Positions 36,125 to 49,768 of a stretch of DNA of 64,000 nucleotides are shown piece by piece. Position numbers and translations under genes: made by a program. Each line of letters opens with the position of its first letter. The stretch's first letter is position 1. Location of the stretch: the NCBI GenBank assembly GCA_920105805.1, contig CAKKTI010000061.1:1-64000 (forward strand). The letters run 5' to 3'. This stretch comes from Condylostoma magnum. Lineage: Eukaryota > Ciliophora > Heterotrichea > Heterotrichida > Condylostomatidae. The notes under the pieces are model-generated. The model did not search any database and was not told the origin of the DNA. It was given only the letters and a program-made list of their open reading frames with translations.

Positions 36125-37894
36125 CTAAGCTAAACTTTCATCCGCTTGTCCAGTTTTAATTGGAACATGAGCCTCCATTAACTCTAAAGTATCGAAGAAA
36201 AGACCCTTTATTTCATAATTGACTTCGCTTTTTCCAGATTTGGCCATAATAAGCACTGATTGTCTTTCCCCGGGCTTCAATTTCAGCTCATAACTTGCCC
36301 CAGATTACGGTTCCATTAGAATACAGTTCTTAAAGCGTTTAAAGTAGCCTATTTCTTTATAATACTTATCAGTATTATTCTCCACATAAATAATCCCTAA
36401 TTTTTCCTCTCCCATATAAAATTTGTTAACAATCCCTTCAATTCCTCTTTTAGAGTAATCATAATCCTCGCCTTTTTATATAGCTGCACTTTCTAGTATC
36501 TGTTTATTCTATTCATTAGAAAATTTAGCCTTATCGAATTGAATTTATTAATCAGCATAGCAAGATAACGTGGAATGAGTGTTAAAACTTTACCACTCAA
36601 ACCTCCAATTAATTACATAAGTTCCAGGCTCTATAACAAGCTTCATAAAACTCTCTCTTGATTTATTACTCACATAGAATCCTCCTCTATACTCCGGTAC
36701 TCCATCATTATCCTTTGCAACAAACACTCTTCCCTCACTGTACTTATAATTATCATCAGGGTCAAATGTACGCTGATCTGGCTGATTAACAATAACATAC
36801 ATTTTGGTAGGTGAGTCCACAGTAAAAGATCTTCCTATACTTTTAATACCGTTTTACACACATTACTCACTGGTGATAAATGACTGATCATAATAGTAGC
36901 AAATTGTCACATGCGAGAAAAATTCTACCATATCTTCAAAGCTCATATAAAACTCACCGTTTCCGTCTTAAAAGTACTTAGCCCTTAGATCAGGAGTCCA
37001 TTTCTCAGATGCATCCCCCCAATCTCCCCTCCATTCCCCGTTTTACCACGGGTTTCTTAGCCTTACTAGTCTAATATTTTACCCCTCATTATCTTAAAAC
37101 TCCAATAAATCTATTATATGGTAGCATAATGAGCCTATTAAGCCCATTTACTCTAAAATTTCAGCAGATGTTTGATTAATCACTGAAGATGCAATAGCAA
37201 TCCATTATTTTTCCATTGCCTTTTGGAGAAGTTCCCAGCTTACATTATTAGATTCAAAGAGTTCAGAGGGAGCACCGGTTAAGTCTCTGAATACATCTTT
37301 AGGCCAACCCAGTTCCAGCTCTTAATAAGCATTGTAGCATTTAGCCAGGGCTTTCTCTAGTATAATGGCCCAGATCTCGTCGCCGTTAGCTTTTGCAAAT
37401 GCCGGGGTTTGCCCATCAAAACCACAGGGAATTAGATCGTCGATTATTAAATCTGTTCATTGCCCATTTTTGCAGATTTTTAAGGCGTAGAAACCCCATT
37501 GATTGTAAGTTTTTGTCAGGAAGATTTTTTCTATACGATTTGGCCAAGCCGCTAAAGCTGCAATGGCTGAAAGAACCATTCCATTTCCAAGGGCTCCTTG
37601 TCTTATATCCCATGGGGTAATTTCATCTGAGAATAATTGTATTTGATCCTCTTATAAGAAATCAGATGTTCTGACCCATTAATACTTCTTCCAGATTTTA
37701 GCTCTGGGATCTTTAGTTCTTTTTGTAATACTTGATAGGCAGTCTCTAAACTCATAATCCTTATATTTTTCTTGGTTTCTTTCACAACGTCTTTCTGTTA
37801 ATGCTAGTTCATCTTTGTTAGGAAGAAGGCTTTAAAGACCTGTTGAAAACAAAGCACGGCCAATTTCTCCAATGTCCTGTTCAGTCAATTCCAT
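36125..37894 (-). CDS. Calpain-family protein lacking the catalytic cysteine
   Basis: 589 residues with calpain layout: protease core (~60-330) and two beta-sandwich CBSW modules (~360-585). The core keeps the His (SLCYHIID) and Asn (RLRNPW) boxes, and CBSW strands such as FKRFKNCILMEP are clear. The catalytic Cys box, normally LG-x-CWFLAA, reads LGNGMVLSAI: the Cys is Gly (codon 37580-37582, residue 105) and the next Trp is Met. The product is therefore probably not a protease but a scaffold, as for several calpain-like proteins of protists. No penta-EF-hand domain. Ends at a UAG-UAA pair. Confidence 0.88.
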
Positions 37895-38256
37895 TTATAT
37901 AACGAACCAATAAAATCACAATGTTGTGTATGGGAAATTATCTTTAGGGGCTAATAGATGAGTGAATATTAAAGAGTTTTATAGAAGTATGTGGAAATAT
38001 ACATAGCTATTGTATATAAATTAGGCAATTTTTGCTATTTAGCTTTAATTATTGTCTAACTTGTAGAAATTAGATAAGCTTTTGTATAATTTTGAAGAAT
38101 GTAACAATGAAAGCAAGTAAAATTATACTTATCAATACTAAATCTCTATACATTGTAAAATTAATTAATTAAACTTTCTTTTATAAAACTTGCCCATTAA
38201 GAAACAGGAATTGACTGTTACTTTGCTTAAATATACAATACATGGGGATTAAGATT
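37895..38256. other. Intergenic region
   Basis: About 360 bp between two minus-strand genes: the upstream region of the calpain-like gene and the tail of the next gene. Low-complexity AT-rich sequence, no motif recognised. Confidence 0.5.
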
Positions 38257-39120
38257 CTACCTAGGATGAGTTTTGGATAAATTCGCCTTTTAGTCCATTG
38301 TTAATGTTATAAAATATCTTTCTAATTCCTCATTAGAAATTTACTCTAAAACTTAATTAAGCTCCTCTTAATCATCTTATATATATAAATCTGTAAAATC
38401 AGTATACTATGAGAACTAGCTGCTTTCCTAATCACTGCTAATATCACTATTTATGTCCGTTTATTCTGCGAGTCTATAAAGAAGCTACGATTTAAGCTTT
38501 CATTTATCTAGCTCTTATTGATACATAAGCATTTACTATTTATAATCAATTTCTTCAGTTTTGTCCTATTAAAGCTAAAAACGTTTCTACTCTGCTAAAT
38601 GATAAATTCTATTAACATATAAGTATTCCTGATATGCTAGATTCTAATTCTATATAAAATTTAATTACTCAAATATTTCCTTAAACATGGGATATTGGTC
38701 TAGCAACTGATAAGCTAGATCTAAAACAATAATTAAGTACTCAAACTGGTCTGATATATTTTCCAAAACCTTAATAATTTTATTCAGCCTTTAATCTGTA
38801 TATTGATCCCTAAAATCAGGTAAAGTTGTAGATGGCTTACAACAAATCTAGCTATGTTTATCAGCCTTACAAACTTCAACAACTTCATAGCAATTAACGC
38901 AAATAACATCTATATCCTATACAAACCTAAATTTACTATAATCGGGAGGTTAGTACATATTACTCTGTTCCAACTTTGAAGGAATATGCAGCACATTGAC
39001 TCTTTACTTAGTAAGTTGAACAACATGCTATTAATAATTATAAAAATCTCCTTAAACTTACTCTAAATTAATCACAGGTTTTTTGATAATCATAAACCTT
39101 TACTTATCGTTATGTTTCAT
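38257..39120 (-). CDS. Unknown protein with a B-box-like Cys/His cluster and coiled coil
   Basis: 287 residues, start MKHNDKQRFMIIKKPVI. Residues ~62-85 hold CVNCYEVVEVCKADKHSQIC, spacing close to a B-box zinc finger (C-x2-C-x7-C-x2-D-x-H). A helical, Gln/Glu-rich stretch follows (~105-210), then an acidic tail. This could be a TRIM-like B-box plus coiled-coil protein without a RING, but the zinc-ligand set is incomplete. The end is UAG 38257-38259, with UAA 38227-38229 also possible. One UGA-Trp (LDKWKLKS). Confidence 0.6.
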
Positions 39121-39154
39121 CTAATCAAGTTAAATCTACCATTACCTTAATAAA

Positions 39155-40102
39155 CTAGGCTAAAAGGTTTCCTGATTCTCCATTGCTTATTTGATCAATT
39201 CCTCATAATACTAGATCAAATTTTTCGCACTATTTCTTTACTCCATTATTTAATTACTACTCTAAATATCTACTTAAAGTATGAGGAATCCATAAAACTC
39301 CTGGGGATGGTTTACAGCACTGATTGTTCTTGCATACAGGTGTTCCAGACTTTTTTAGCGTGTTAATCAAATCTTAAGGAGGGTCTCTATCTGTTCTCAT
39401 ACTTTTTAGCTGGTTTTCTATATCTTTATACTTTTTTACATAAGTTCTTAGAATTCCTACCTTCTCGTGACGATGTGCATGGAAATTAAATCCGTATTTT
39501 CTTCCAAATCTTAATTGCAGTAGGTAATCATCTAGAGATTTTTTTGCTATATCAACTTGACTTGCAGCTTCCTCTAGTGTTAGTCTGATTGTTTCATTGT
39601 TTTCATTTACAACTCCGTTATACAGTTTTCTTCATTGGGCTACTTTCTCTATTATATACCCAATTTATCTCTCCTTAGTACGGCGTTGGCCTTTCTTGCC
39701 GTCAATGCCTTCATCTTATAAAAGAGCGTTTGGTACTAAAGTTTCTATTTTATCTTTGATTCTGAATCTCAGAATGATTAAGGGACTTAAATCTTCCGTA
39801 GGAATAGCTGAGTTTTCCGGTATAGGATCACTTCCAATATAAACAAATAAATTCTAAGTTTATGAATAATAAGAAATCATGCAATTTTACACGTTATAAT
39901 CCTACATTCTCAAATAATTAATCAAAGGATCTATAAGCAATCCCAGATTTTCCCCAAACTTTAAGTGCTGCGATCCAATATCCTAAAAGCTTAGCCTGTC
40001 CCAGCTTCCTATATTTCCCTACTATGTCTCTAAATCAATCAACTTCCTTCCATTCTTCATCTTAGCCATGATTTCTACAGGAATAATGCTAATTTTTGAC
40101 AT
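39155..40102 (-). CDS. Conserved-looking unknown protein with helix-turn-helix-like block
   Basis: 315 residues, start MSKISIIPVEIMAKM. The central block LTLEEAASQVDIAKKSLDDY, followed by LLQLRFGRKYGFNFHAHRHE, has the rhythm of a DNA-binding helix-turn-helix with a basic continuation. A short Cys segment CKNNQCC follows near residue 230. The highly structured composition suggests a conserved protein, but I do not recognise the family. UGA-Trp at VAQWRK and LVLWGI. Stop UAG 39155-39157 is 34 bp before the next gene; its own ATG is 10 bp after the channel gene's stop. Confidence 0.62.
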
Positions 40103-40112
40103 ATTTATTATA

Positions 40113-43100
40113 CTAAGACTCGCTAAATCTAGAAATTGGCCTAGATGGGGATTTCATTTGGGTACTAAAATGTCCTAGCAGTCCTTCTTTGACGCCTTAC
40201 ATCTATTAGGTCAATCTTCTATTCGCCCGGCTGGCAGCCCTACTTGCTGCTCTGCTTTACCTATCTGACATCATTGATTAATTTGCACTGTCATTATCTT
40301 CAAAATCTTCTTCTGGCTGTTCAGCAATAGAAAATTATTAATTTTGTTGTAGCAAAGTTTTCAGTTTTTAGTCAATCTGTGGAATATTTTCCATTCTCAC
40401 GTTAATTCTGTGCAGTTAACTCATTATTTTTTAGTAGTTGTGGGAGAGCTTGGAAATATCACTCTGGGATTTAATTACAGCAGTACTCATGCGTTGAATT
40501 TGCTTGCATCTGTTATCAATTCCTCCCAGATCCTTTTTGATAGCTCTTAGTCTACCTTCCCAGTTATTCATGAATCCTTTGATATTCTTTTAATGTAAAC
40601 TGCAGATTTGTAAGTATTGTTTTTAGTTATTTGTGCTATTCCATGAGAAAAGAGTTTCAGCTTCTAATATAATAAAAATCAACTCCTTACTGTCTATAGC
40701 AATCATGCTTTCTTGCAGCCTATCATAAGTATCAGTCATTATCACTAATGTAAAGTTAAGTAGAATTAAAGGAATCAGTATTGAAGCTGCTATGAAAGTC
40801 ACCCATTCAATAGTATTTAAGTAGGGCTCATTTTAATTAGTACTGATTTCTCCGAAATCAAGCATATATGTACTAGATAAAATCTATAAAAAGCTAGCTT
40901 CTTGTACATCTTTTCCAATAAAAAATATCATAGAAAACGCAGTGTTTAGTATGAATAAAAGGACTAAGAAAAGATACATGTCCTTGATTATTTCAATAAT
41001 CATACGTATAAGTCATCTAGCTTTGGATATTATCCTTAGAAAAGTGATTCCTCTAATTCAAACCAAAATAGTTACAACAGAGAGCATTATATCACCGATT
41101 TAATTGTCTACAAGGTTGAATATCTTAAAAATGCAGTATATAAATAGCAGTAAGACTCTCATGATATCTTATAAGTTGATTGGATCACTGAAATAAGCTC
41201 GGATTCCCTTGATTATATGTAAAACCTCGTAGATTATAAATAATATATTCAAAACCATTATCACTATAAGCAAAACTTAATCTTTGGGGTAATAAATTGT
41301 ATGCAAACTCAACAAGAACAATAAGATTCAGAACAGTATTGCTTAGGTTATATAAAACCATCTAGTTTAGCGCCATTTGTATAATAAAATTGACTTGATG
41401 AGCTGAGTTCTAAAAACATCAGGATTATTACACTTTATCAAACTTCTCAAGAAAATCATGCTCATTTTGCTTCCTGGTATTAAATGTAATCTTATTAAAC
41501 TCTGTCTAAATTGAATAGGCTCCTCAACTTCGTTTTCTTAAATTTCTTTATTATCCTTTACAAATCGCTCAATATGTATGTATTTGTTATTGCTCTCATT
41601 TATTATAACTGGCTTTTTAAGCATAACTCCGAAATGCTGTATATTTTACTACAGTGGGAAAATAGCTTCATAAAACTCAGACAAGGAGGGCAGACTTAGC
41701 CTATTAATGTGTTTTAGCATTCCTTCTAAATTGTGTAAGGAATTGGACTGATTTTTTGCTATATATCTTGCTGTATATTTTATAAAATTTTCCGCCATGT
41801 CGGAGTTCCTTCTATCTAAGATCAAATTCAGTACATTTTCCCCTGTGCTTACCTATAGTAGAGGTGCACCTGCCTTTATAGCTTATTTTAGCTCTGGAGT
41901 TTTCATACAAAATGCTAAAACATGTAGAATATTGATCCTATAAGGAAGGATTATGTAATTTATAAAATCAGGATCGAAAATAGCAGATTTACCATTGAGT
42001 AGTTTCGTAATATACTGTCTAAATGCAAAAACATACCCATTTTCAGGATAAATTGCAGGTTTTGACCACCCCAGGGGATCATCCATGACTTCTACCGTGT
42101 TCTGAGACACCATATAATACTTACTATTCTAATAATCAGGGATTAAATCAGTTATAGAATTAACACATGGAATTGTAGCAAGTAATAAATACTCAAATAA
42201 TGACCATAACTTTATACACATATCTTTGCTAGTTGTATACAGAAACTTTCCATTTCTGGTAATTTTCATAGCTTATATTAGATCAGTATGTCCCTCCAGT
42301 TTAGCGTTAATAATTGACGAATGCAGGCATCAAATCCTAACTGAGAAATCTTAACAAGCCCCAAATACCTTTTTGCCCTCAGGATCACACACAGTTAAGC
42401 CTACCTCTATGTTTTTGTTGTATATCACTTACAAGTTCTACCGTTGGCCTATCTCCCATATTCTTATACTTTGATCCATTGAGTGGCTAACAAACCGTTT
42501 ATAATCTTGTCCCAACCATGCCAAGCAAGTTATTATCTGACTGTGTCCTTCAAACACTTAGGTTTAATTCCTTCTTTAAAGATCAAAAAGTGCTATATTC
42601 TCGTGAGAGTCTACAATTAACTTAGTTCCTTAGTCGTTTATGAGAGAAAGACCTAAAGTGTTGTCGTGCTTTATTTGGAAAATGAGTTCAAGCGTGTTTA
42701 CATCCCAGGCATTTATTGAGTCATTGTAGCTTACAGTTAGTATTCAGTTTTTACTGGCGCAGAAATGCATTGAGTTTATTCAGCTTGAGGATACTTTAAT
42801 TGGCTCGAGTTCTTCCTCTTTCGCTGTGTCTAGGATGAATATATTACCACACTCTGAGCCTACGAAGAGTTTAGACATATCTTGGTTAAAGCAGACGTTG
42901 TTAAAATGGGTTCGGGAGTTAGCTTATGTGCCCTTAGAAAACAAAACGTCAGGTTTAGGCCTTTCCTCCATTAAATCTCACAAAGACAGTTGTTATTCCT
43001 CTTCTGCAATATATACAATGTTTTGATCCAAATGCATCCCGACGCACTGAATACCGATAGAATGAGTTATGATATTCAGAATTCTATCATAGGTAACTAA

Positions 43101-43946
43101 ACTTCATATATAGACCTCATTCATCCAGTCGGAAGATATTAAATACCTTTCATTCACATCTAAATTCAGATTCAGTACATTGCTCTAATGTCCATTAAGA
43201 GTAGCAAACAGTTTTTATTGCTTAAAATTTAAAATGTTTATATTAAAATCGTCACTAGCAGTAACAATCCTGTGGTCCTTCAAATACAGCACAGAATTTA
43301 TGATTTAAGTATGATACGACTCAATTGTCTTGATCAAATGCCCCGTTTCCCTGCTATACACTAAAATATCATGATAAGCAAACAGTATATACTTTCCATT
43401 GGGGGTAATAACTGTATTTTTAACATTTTTACTACTGTCCATAGTCTTAGTCAACTCCCGCTTTTCTATATTAATAATCCCGCATTTAGGACTTCCACTG
43501 AAACACACTACAAGCCATTCATCATTACTTGAAAAAGACAACGAGTTTACTTCCCCGTTGTTATTCATTATGTCAAACACACACTCAATTGAAGGATAAG
43601 TGTACAATTTTACCACCCCGCTCTCCATCCCAACTGCCATATACTCCTTTGAGTTCGAGATCTTGATAATGCTAATAACCTCACTACCCTCTTCAAACTC
43701 TATAAAGGGCTCTGCTTCAAACTCCCTTTTAACCGGGTCAAAAGTGATTATACAGGCTTGATCTGTTCCGCATAGGAAACGTTGGTTTTCAGGAGATCAT
43801 ACCATGCAATTTACAGTGCCAAATGGGCAAGTTAGCTTGGTTTCTGTGGGCTTTATTTCCTACCTTCCAATTGTTCTTACTATATTGCTGAAAGAAAGCT
43901 TCTCGTCAATAAAAGTTTTGAATACTGATGTTAGACTTCGTGACAT
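40113..43946 (-). CDS. WD40-repeat / six-helix cation channel fusion (TRP-like)
   Basis: 1277 residues in one frame. The N-terminal ~600 are WD40-like repeats (for example PFGTVNCMVWSPENQRFLCG and EVNSLSFSSNDEWLVVCFSG). Then a helical linker and six membrane segments (~790-1100) with a pore-like loop between S5 and S6 (SSTYMLDFGEIS), as in TRPV/polycystin-type channels; S4 has few charges. A ~170-residue cytoplasmic coiled-coil tail follows. WD40 plus ion-transport fusions are a ciliate and protist expansion. The protein is likely a ciliary or cortical calcium-permeable channel; ion selectivity is unknown. UGA-Trp is frequent. Ends RFSES before UAG 40113-40115. Confidence 0.85.
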
Positions 43947-43963
43947 TTTAATTTATTGGACAA

Positions 43964-44320
43964 ATGTTTAGATGCTGTCGCTTTTTTGATAAAATAAAGA
44001 GAAGAGATAAGTACACAAATTGTTAGATTTAGCCTGATGACTCCGTTCTTAATTTAAAAGATGAAGACTTTTATTCCAAGGAGGTTTATAGAAGAGTTCC
44101 AAGAGCAAATCTTTCTAATAACAGTACTAACTTATCCATTTAGAAAAAGTAAGCTAAGGTCAGAATGAAAATTGTTAATTTAGCTGGAAAGTCTATATCG
44201 TTTACGAAAAAGACGAATAATGCAAATGTAGTTTAGTTTGGATTGAAACGAGGAAATACTTAGATTGTACAACGTAATGAGATTCAACCTAAGAGAAGAA
44301 GTAAAACTACCCATTTGTAG
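43964..44320 (+). CDS. Small basic protein, unknown
   Basis: 118 residues, start MFRCCRFFDKIKRRDKY (Cys pair suited to palmitoylation). Lys/Arg/Asn-rich, ending KRRSKTTHL before UAG 44318-44320. No domain recognised. It diverges from the WD40-channel gene with 17 bp between opposed ATGs. Confidence 0.55.
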
Positions 44321-44521
44321 TTATTAATTATAAATGCATTTAATTATAAACAGAAAGCTGTTGTAGCAAATTATGTGATGGGATGTTTTAGATGTTAATT
44401 TTGTACATAAATTTATACATAATAAATACCATGATGAAACCATAATAATCTGATAAATCTCTATAAAAGAATTTACTGTTTAAATTCCCCTTAAACTAAC
44501 ATAAAATTCCATATAAATAAT

Positions 44522-47489
44522 ATGGATTACCAGTCACAATCCCAAGTAATCTTTAAATACTACGGGTACACTAACTTTGGAGAAACAGTAAGAATAGTAG
44601 GAAGTTGTAATAACCTGGGCCTTTGAAACCCAAAAGACGCAGTTCCTCTCATAACTACAGAAAAAGACTATCCTTAATGAATAATCCCAGGTCCGATTAC
44701 AGTCCCTTTAAACGAAACAATAGAATACAAATTCATCTTTACAAGTGCTTAAGGAGTACGATGGGAGCCATTCGAACACAACAGAATACTAAAACCATCT
44801 CTACTTAGTATTATAGTAGAAAACTAACAGGACTCCTTAGTAAGTAGAATTTTAACGCATGAGAAGGAAGAGAAAAAGGAAGTATTAACGGAGTTTTAGC
44901 TTAAGGAGCAGTTCACTGCCAGAGACTCCTTGATCATAGCTTCCTTTATGCTTCCTATAGTAGTTTCTAGAAATGAAGAGTATAATCCTTAAGATCCGCA
45001 GTCTCCTAAGTGAAATTTTGATATTTTTCAAGGAATGTGAATACCTTCTTTGTATTAAATTGCTAATAACGAGGAAATTAACTTTTTATGGGTTGGATGG
45101 CCACATGTTTTTGTAGATGATGAAGCTGAGTAGGAAGAGTTATATTAGATTTTATCGACATAGTATAACTGTATTCCCGTATTCATTCCTGAAGATTTGT
45201 ACGATGAACACATCAAATTCTGCAATGGTATACTGTTTCCCCTGTTTCATGATATAATAGACACTCACCCGGAGCAACTACCCTGCTACAGTCAGCCTCT
45301 GTGGGAGGCTTATAGAAACGTTAATTCTAGATTTGCCGACAAGATAATGGAAATCTACTGTAACTAGTTGATTTGGATACATGATTACTAACTTCTGCTC
45401 ACTCCTAGCTTTATTTCTAGAAGAACCAGGGAAATATTGAATATTGGGCTGTATTTTCACAGTTGTTTTCCAAGCTCAGAGATTTTTAGAGTACTGCCGC
45501 ATAGGGAAGCCTTATTACACGCAATTTTGTGCTGTGATTAAATAGGGTTCCACTTGTTTGAGTATACTCGACATTTTATTACAAGTTGTAAGAGGATTTT
45601 AGGAGTAGATCATACTTTCAGTAAGGGAAAGTATCTCGGACTTAACTACTATGGAAGGACTATTATACTGACAGTAGGACATGTAGGAGTTGAGCCTACT
45701 TTTATTAAGGATGTGTTACACAGCTAGACTTGCTAGGTAAAAATAGAGCAACTGAAAATGCAGTATGCAGGAAAAACTGTTATTTTAGGAATGGATCCAG
45801 CACATAGACTTTCTGGTATATTTTTAAAGCTTAGGGCATTTGAGGCTGCTATGCTGCGGTTTCCCTCTAGAAACAATGAGATAGTGTTAATATAGGTAAT
45901 CACTCAGGATAAAAGTCTGAGTAAAAAATTTTCTGATCAGTACAAGGCTGAGATTTAGTCATAAGTATAGAAAATTAACTAAAATCTGGGAAATGAGGCA
46001 GTTGTTATAATAGACGTACCTTCGAGCAATATTACCAGGTATAGTTATATGGCTATCGCCCATGCTTTATGTGTCACTACTATAAGAGATGGACTAAACC
46101 TAGTTCCTTTTGAGTACCTAGTAATAGCAGACTAAAAGCCAGTAAATGTTATAATCTCAGAATTCACAGGAGTAAGCAGAGCTTTAAGCAGCGTGAAACG
46201 AATAAACCCTTTTAATGTAATTTTTACATCAGATCGTTGAAATACAGGAAAGTTTAATCAAAGTGATCAACCAGCCGGGCGAAGATGTAAATATAAAAAA
46301 CAGAATAAAGGACTTAGAAATTATATAAAGTAATTCTACATTCCAATGAGCCCACAACTTCCTCAACGACTTAAAGCAATCCCATAAAGACGTAATTTTA
46401 ATACAGACCAATCGCTACCAGTACGTAACCCACGGCCTAGGTGATAAGCTGAAGCTGATAGCTCTAAACAAAATGTTTTCCAGACTACCAGAAGACCTGG
46501 TAATCCAAGCCTACAAGAAGTCCTAAAACAGAGTTTTTCTATTTGACAACGAAGGCACCTTGGCAAATCTCATAAAATCTGATATAAACGAGTCAAATAT
46601 AGGCCCGAGTCCCCGTGTCTTGTCTGCTTTGAGCGAACTGACCAGTGACTCCTCCAATACAGTTTTTATCATTACTGGCAGACAGCGCAGTGTGCTTGAC
46701 TCTTGATATGGTTCAATTAAAAAGCTAGGAATGGCCGCTGAGTTTGGGTGTCTTATGCGCTGGGGTACTGAAAAGCCCTGGGAGTAAATTTCCCCTGGGA
46801 ATGATCTATGAAAGTAAATGTCCTAGGAAATAATACAGACTTATGTTGAGAAGACAGAGGGAAGTGCAATGGAGATCAAGGAGATTTCCTGTGTATTTCA
46901 GTACAGAAATGCGGACCCTGACCTAGCGGCTTGGTAGTCTAAGGAGCTTATATCGCATTTAGAAATGATGTTGAGGCCGTTTAAGGATGAGTGTGAAGTG
47001 TCCTAGGGCAATGGATATGTGGAGGTAAAGCCAAGAGGGATGGATAAGGGGACCTCAGCGTATAGGATATTGGAGAAAGTTGCAGAGTAAAGAGGACCAG
47101 TGGACTTTGTTTTGGCTGTTGGGGATGATATTGCTGATGAGTTGATGTTTGATACTGTTAATGCGTTAAAGGGGGATAGGAAAATGATATTGAAGAGGTA
47201 GGCCAGGACGTTTACCTGCACTGTGGGGAGAAAGCCCAGCAGGGCTAATTATTATGTTAATGAGGCTAATGAGATATCGCATTTGTTAGAAATGATACAG
47301 GCCTCGAATTCTAAGTGGAGGAAAAGCTTTTCTTATTAGGATCTTGGGTCACTGATCTTTTAAAAGGGGGGATTTAGTCCGAGCTAGAAGGATAAGGAGT
47401 AAATTGTTTAGTCTATTGTGGAGGAGGAGGAAGTATTAAATGTAAGGGAGCAGGGGCGACGTAGGACCACATACGCGAAGAATAAGTAG
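44522..47489 (+). CDS. Trehalose-6-phosphate synthase/phosphatase with CBM20 domain (degenerate active sites)
   Basis: 983 residues in two exons (44522-46216 and 46233-47489). An N-terminal CBM20-like starch-binding domain (~1-100), a GT20 TPS domain (~150-590: WIHDYQLLLTPSFI, then CFPSSEIFRVLPHREALLHA, then IRDGLNLVPFEY) and a C-terminal TPP HAD domain (~680-930: LFDNEGTLAN, GDDIADELMF). The UDP-glucose phosphate-binding box, normally VDRLDYTKG, reads GMDPAHRLSG, so the key Arg and Lys are missing. The TPP motif DxDGT is DNEGT, keeping only the first Asp. A regulatory, class II-like TPS is more likely than an active enzyme. Ends KNK before UAG 47487-47489. Confidence 0.9.
46217..46232 (+). 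other. 16-nt spliceosomal intron in the TPS/TPP gene
   Basis: Sequence GTAATTTTTACATCAG, GT...AG, 16 nt, in phase 0. Without removal, the frame shifts between NPFN and IVEIQESL; with removal, the TPS helix NPFNIVEIQESLIKVI is continuous and matches the family (NPWD-x-E). Introns of 15-16 nt are characteristic of heterotrich ciliates such as Stentor and Blepharisma. Confidence 0.92.
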
Positions 47490-48397
47490 CAATAGATATA
47501 ATAAAGTTATTTATTAAGTTGAGAAGGGTAGTTAGAATCTGCTAAATGGAAATAAACTTAGACTCGTTCGAGGGTTATATTAAACAATTTTAAGCTCAAA
47601 AGGACAAATCATTTAAATGATCAGTATCCATTATGTCCATAATATCTTTTAAGTTATGAAAAAGTGATCTAATTTCTTTATAAGTTGCATCTAATTACGT
47701 AATTATTAATGCCCTTGATTGCTCTCGATTCAAACTACGTTAAATTATGCTTAAATGAATAATATTCTTATAGTAAAGATAAATAGAAAATACTAATTAT
47801 CAATCAATTTTTCTATCTTTATCAAGCCATTATTTCTCAAGATGCTCCTATGTTCCCTCTTTTAAACATAAAGAAATAATGCATTAATATCGCATTCTTT
47901 CCTATACCTTTTACTCAAATAATAGATTTCTAAAACGTTTAGTTGACTTAAATTATTCTATATTAATTTGTAATTTTCATACTCTCCCTGTTTTCACAAC
48001 TAAATAACAACTTTTGCAAGCAGATTATGCCCAATCATCGTAATTTATATATGAGTAGCATATCCTCACTGTATTATCTCCTCTCCTTGATTATTTAAAA
48101 CAATTAAAACTTATGACATTTACCAATAACTTTTAATTTTCCTTAGAATTTAAAACTAAATCATGCTTTCAAATTCTATTTCATAATTTAATTGATTAGT
48201 TTTACAGATTCAATACCTGATAATTAGCTAATATTATAATCCCTCTTGAACTATAAAAATGAATTTATTAGGCCAACCTATTATACAATTAAATTACCCC
48301 TTGTATAGTAGCATTATTCTAATATTTTACCTTCTAACAACACTTTAAATACTCCTTTGATTTTACTCACCAAAATAAAATTATAGAAATAATAATC
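47490..48397. other. Region upstream of actin with one weak gene candidate
   Basis: About 900 bp. The minus strand holds one candidate gene (47649-48164, listed separately). The 230 bp next to actin are AT-rich and presumably hold its promoter. No other motif was recognised. Confidence 0.4.
47649..48164 (-). CDS. Possible small protein gene (weak)
   Basis: Minus-strand translation from ATG 48162-48164 is 171 residues, Leu/Ile/Gln-rich, with segments that look protein-like (LIVLNNQGEEIIQWGYATH, then LSKRYRKECDINALF). No domain was recognised. Because no codon closes a frame for certain in this code, this could also be non-coding. The stop shown (UAA 47649-47651) is one of several. Confidence 0.3.
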
Positions 48398-49510
<1,113 letters not shown>

Positions 49511-49768
49511 TTATATAATCAAATATTGGTGAGATTTGTATAAACGTTTAAATATTGTTGAGCTCATACTAAATTTGTATTTCTTTAGCCCTAAAATATT
49601 GTCTTTTTAAATTATTTTGTATCGAAATAATAATTTTAGAAATATTAAGATTGCATGTTTTAGATCAAATAATTATTTACCATTTAGATCTACCTTGAAT
49701 CAAGTAGTTAACATGTCCTCGTAGTTATTTGTCACTTTTAATTTCTGTTCAATTTTATCTCATACAAA

